NCBI GenBank assembly: GCA_902465115.1
Contig: CABQMC010000098.1
Coordinates: 1-6,104 of the forward strand
Length of the DNA: 6,104 nucleotides
Origin: an uncultured Collinsella sp.
GTDB taxonomy: Bacteria; Actinomycetota; Coriobacteriia; Coriobacteriales; Coriobacteriaceae
Direction of reading: 5' to 3'
The position numbers and the translations under genes are program-made. Shown piece by piece: positions 6,051-6,104 of this stretch. Position 1 is the stretch's first letter. Every line of letters starts with the position of its first letter. The notes beneath the pieces are model-generated. The model ran no database searches and had not been told where the DNA came from. It saw only the letters and a list, made by a program, of their open reading frames with translations.

Positions 6051-6093
6051 CCAGTCGACGCTGCGCGGGCGCCAGAGCGACAACTTGTCATTC

Positions 6094-6104
6094 AAAGAGG
6101 ACGG
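6094..6104 (+). promoter_or_regulatory. Probable ribosome binding site of a gene starting beyond the window
   Basis: AAAGAGG (6094-6100) at the extreme end resembles the AAAGG-type sites in front of the other genes here, and no start codon follows before the sequence ends. A short palindrome, GACAA-C-TTGTC (6079-6089), sits just upstream. Whether a gene follows cannot be seen. Confidence 0.3.

Larger units (their letters stand above)
5979..6064. repeat. Tandem pair of structured repeats: hairpin plus TCGACGCTGC
   Basis: Two units of 40-41 bases align with an offset of 46 bases, falling to 45 after a one-base gap. Unit 1 spans 5979-6019 and unit 2 spans 6025-6064. Each is a hairpin with a 4-base loop (TACC or TAAC) followed by CAG, then an identical 10-mer TCGACGCTGC (6010-6019 and 6055-6064). 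The stems differ at three base pairs, each time by a double change that keeps pairing: A-T to C-G (5982/6003 and 6028/6049), G-C to C-G (5986/5999 and 6032/6045) and T-A to C-G (5990/5995 and 6036/6041). One further change, A6005 to C6051, breaks an outer pair in unit 2. Confidence 0.7.

Noticed and set aside
5979..6064. The tandem hairpins as integron attC sites or a CRISPR array
   Set aside because: The stems are perfect rather than bulged, the GTTRRRY/RYYYAAC core boxes are not met, there is no integrase or cassette between them, and two 40-base units with 5-base spacers do not fit a CRISPR.

Overview
The window looks like a piece of a moderately GC-rich Gram-positive chromosome. The gene content and protein style fit the Coriobacteriia (Collinsella-like Actinomycetota): a CpsC/CpsD/CpsB capsule-regulation trio, a 674-residue HtpG, strong GAAAGG-type ribosome binding sites and a RAYT/REP-like intergenic repeat. 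This placement is inferred from recognition of the proteins, not from a search. All five genes lie on the + strand.

Layout. Positions 1-945 hold the C-terminal part of a membrane sensor histidine kinase whose N-terminus lies outside the window; it ends at a GC-rich hairpin that is probably its terminator (971-1013). Positions 1141-3205 hold a compact three-gene set: a Wzz/CpsC-type membrane adaptor, a CpsD-type bacterial tyrosine kinase with a C-terminal tyrosine cluster, and a CpsB-type PHP phosphatase. Together they form the usual phosphorylation-dephosphorylation switch for export or chain length of a surface polysaccharide. No glycosyltransferase, flippase or polymerase gene follows within the window. 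An ElaA-like GNAT acetyltransferase gene comes next (3245-3745), then the Hsp90 chaperone gene htpG (3947-5971). The final bases suggest a Shine-Dalgarno for a gene starting just beyond the window.

The non-coding DNA is the most unusual part. (i) A REP-like repeat begins on the stop codon of the GNAT gene. (ii) The htpG leader holds a GC-rich hairpin with a GCGA tetraloop followed by TTTT, which resembles an attenuator, and the upstream promoter region has a separate inverted repeat that is neither CIRCE nor HAIR. (iii) Downstream of htpG two hairpins stand in tandem with a 45-46 base period. They share a conserved 3' flank and differ by three paired, structure-preserving substitutions in their stems. 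They look like two diverged copies of one structured element and are the best candidate here for something undescribed.
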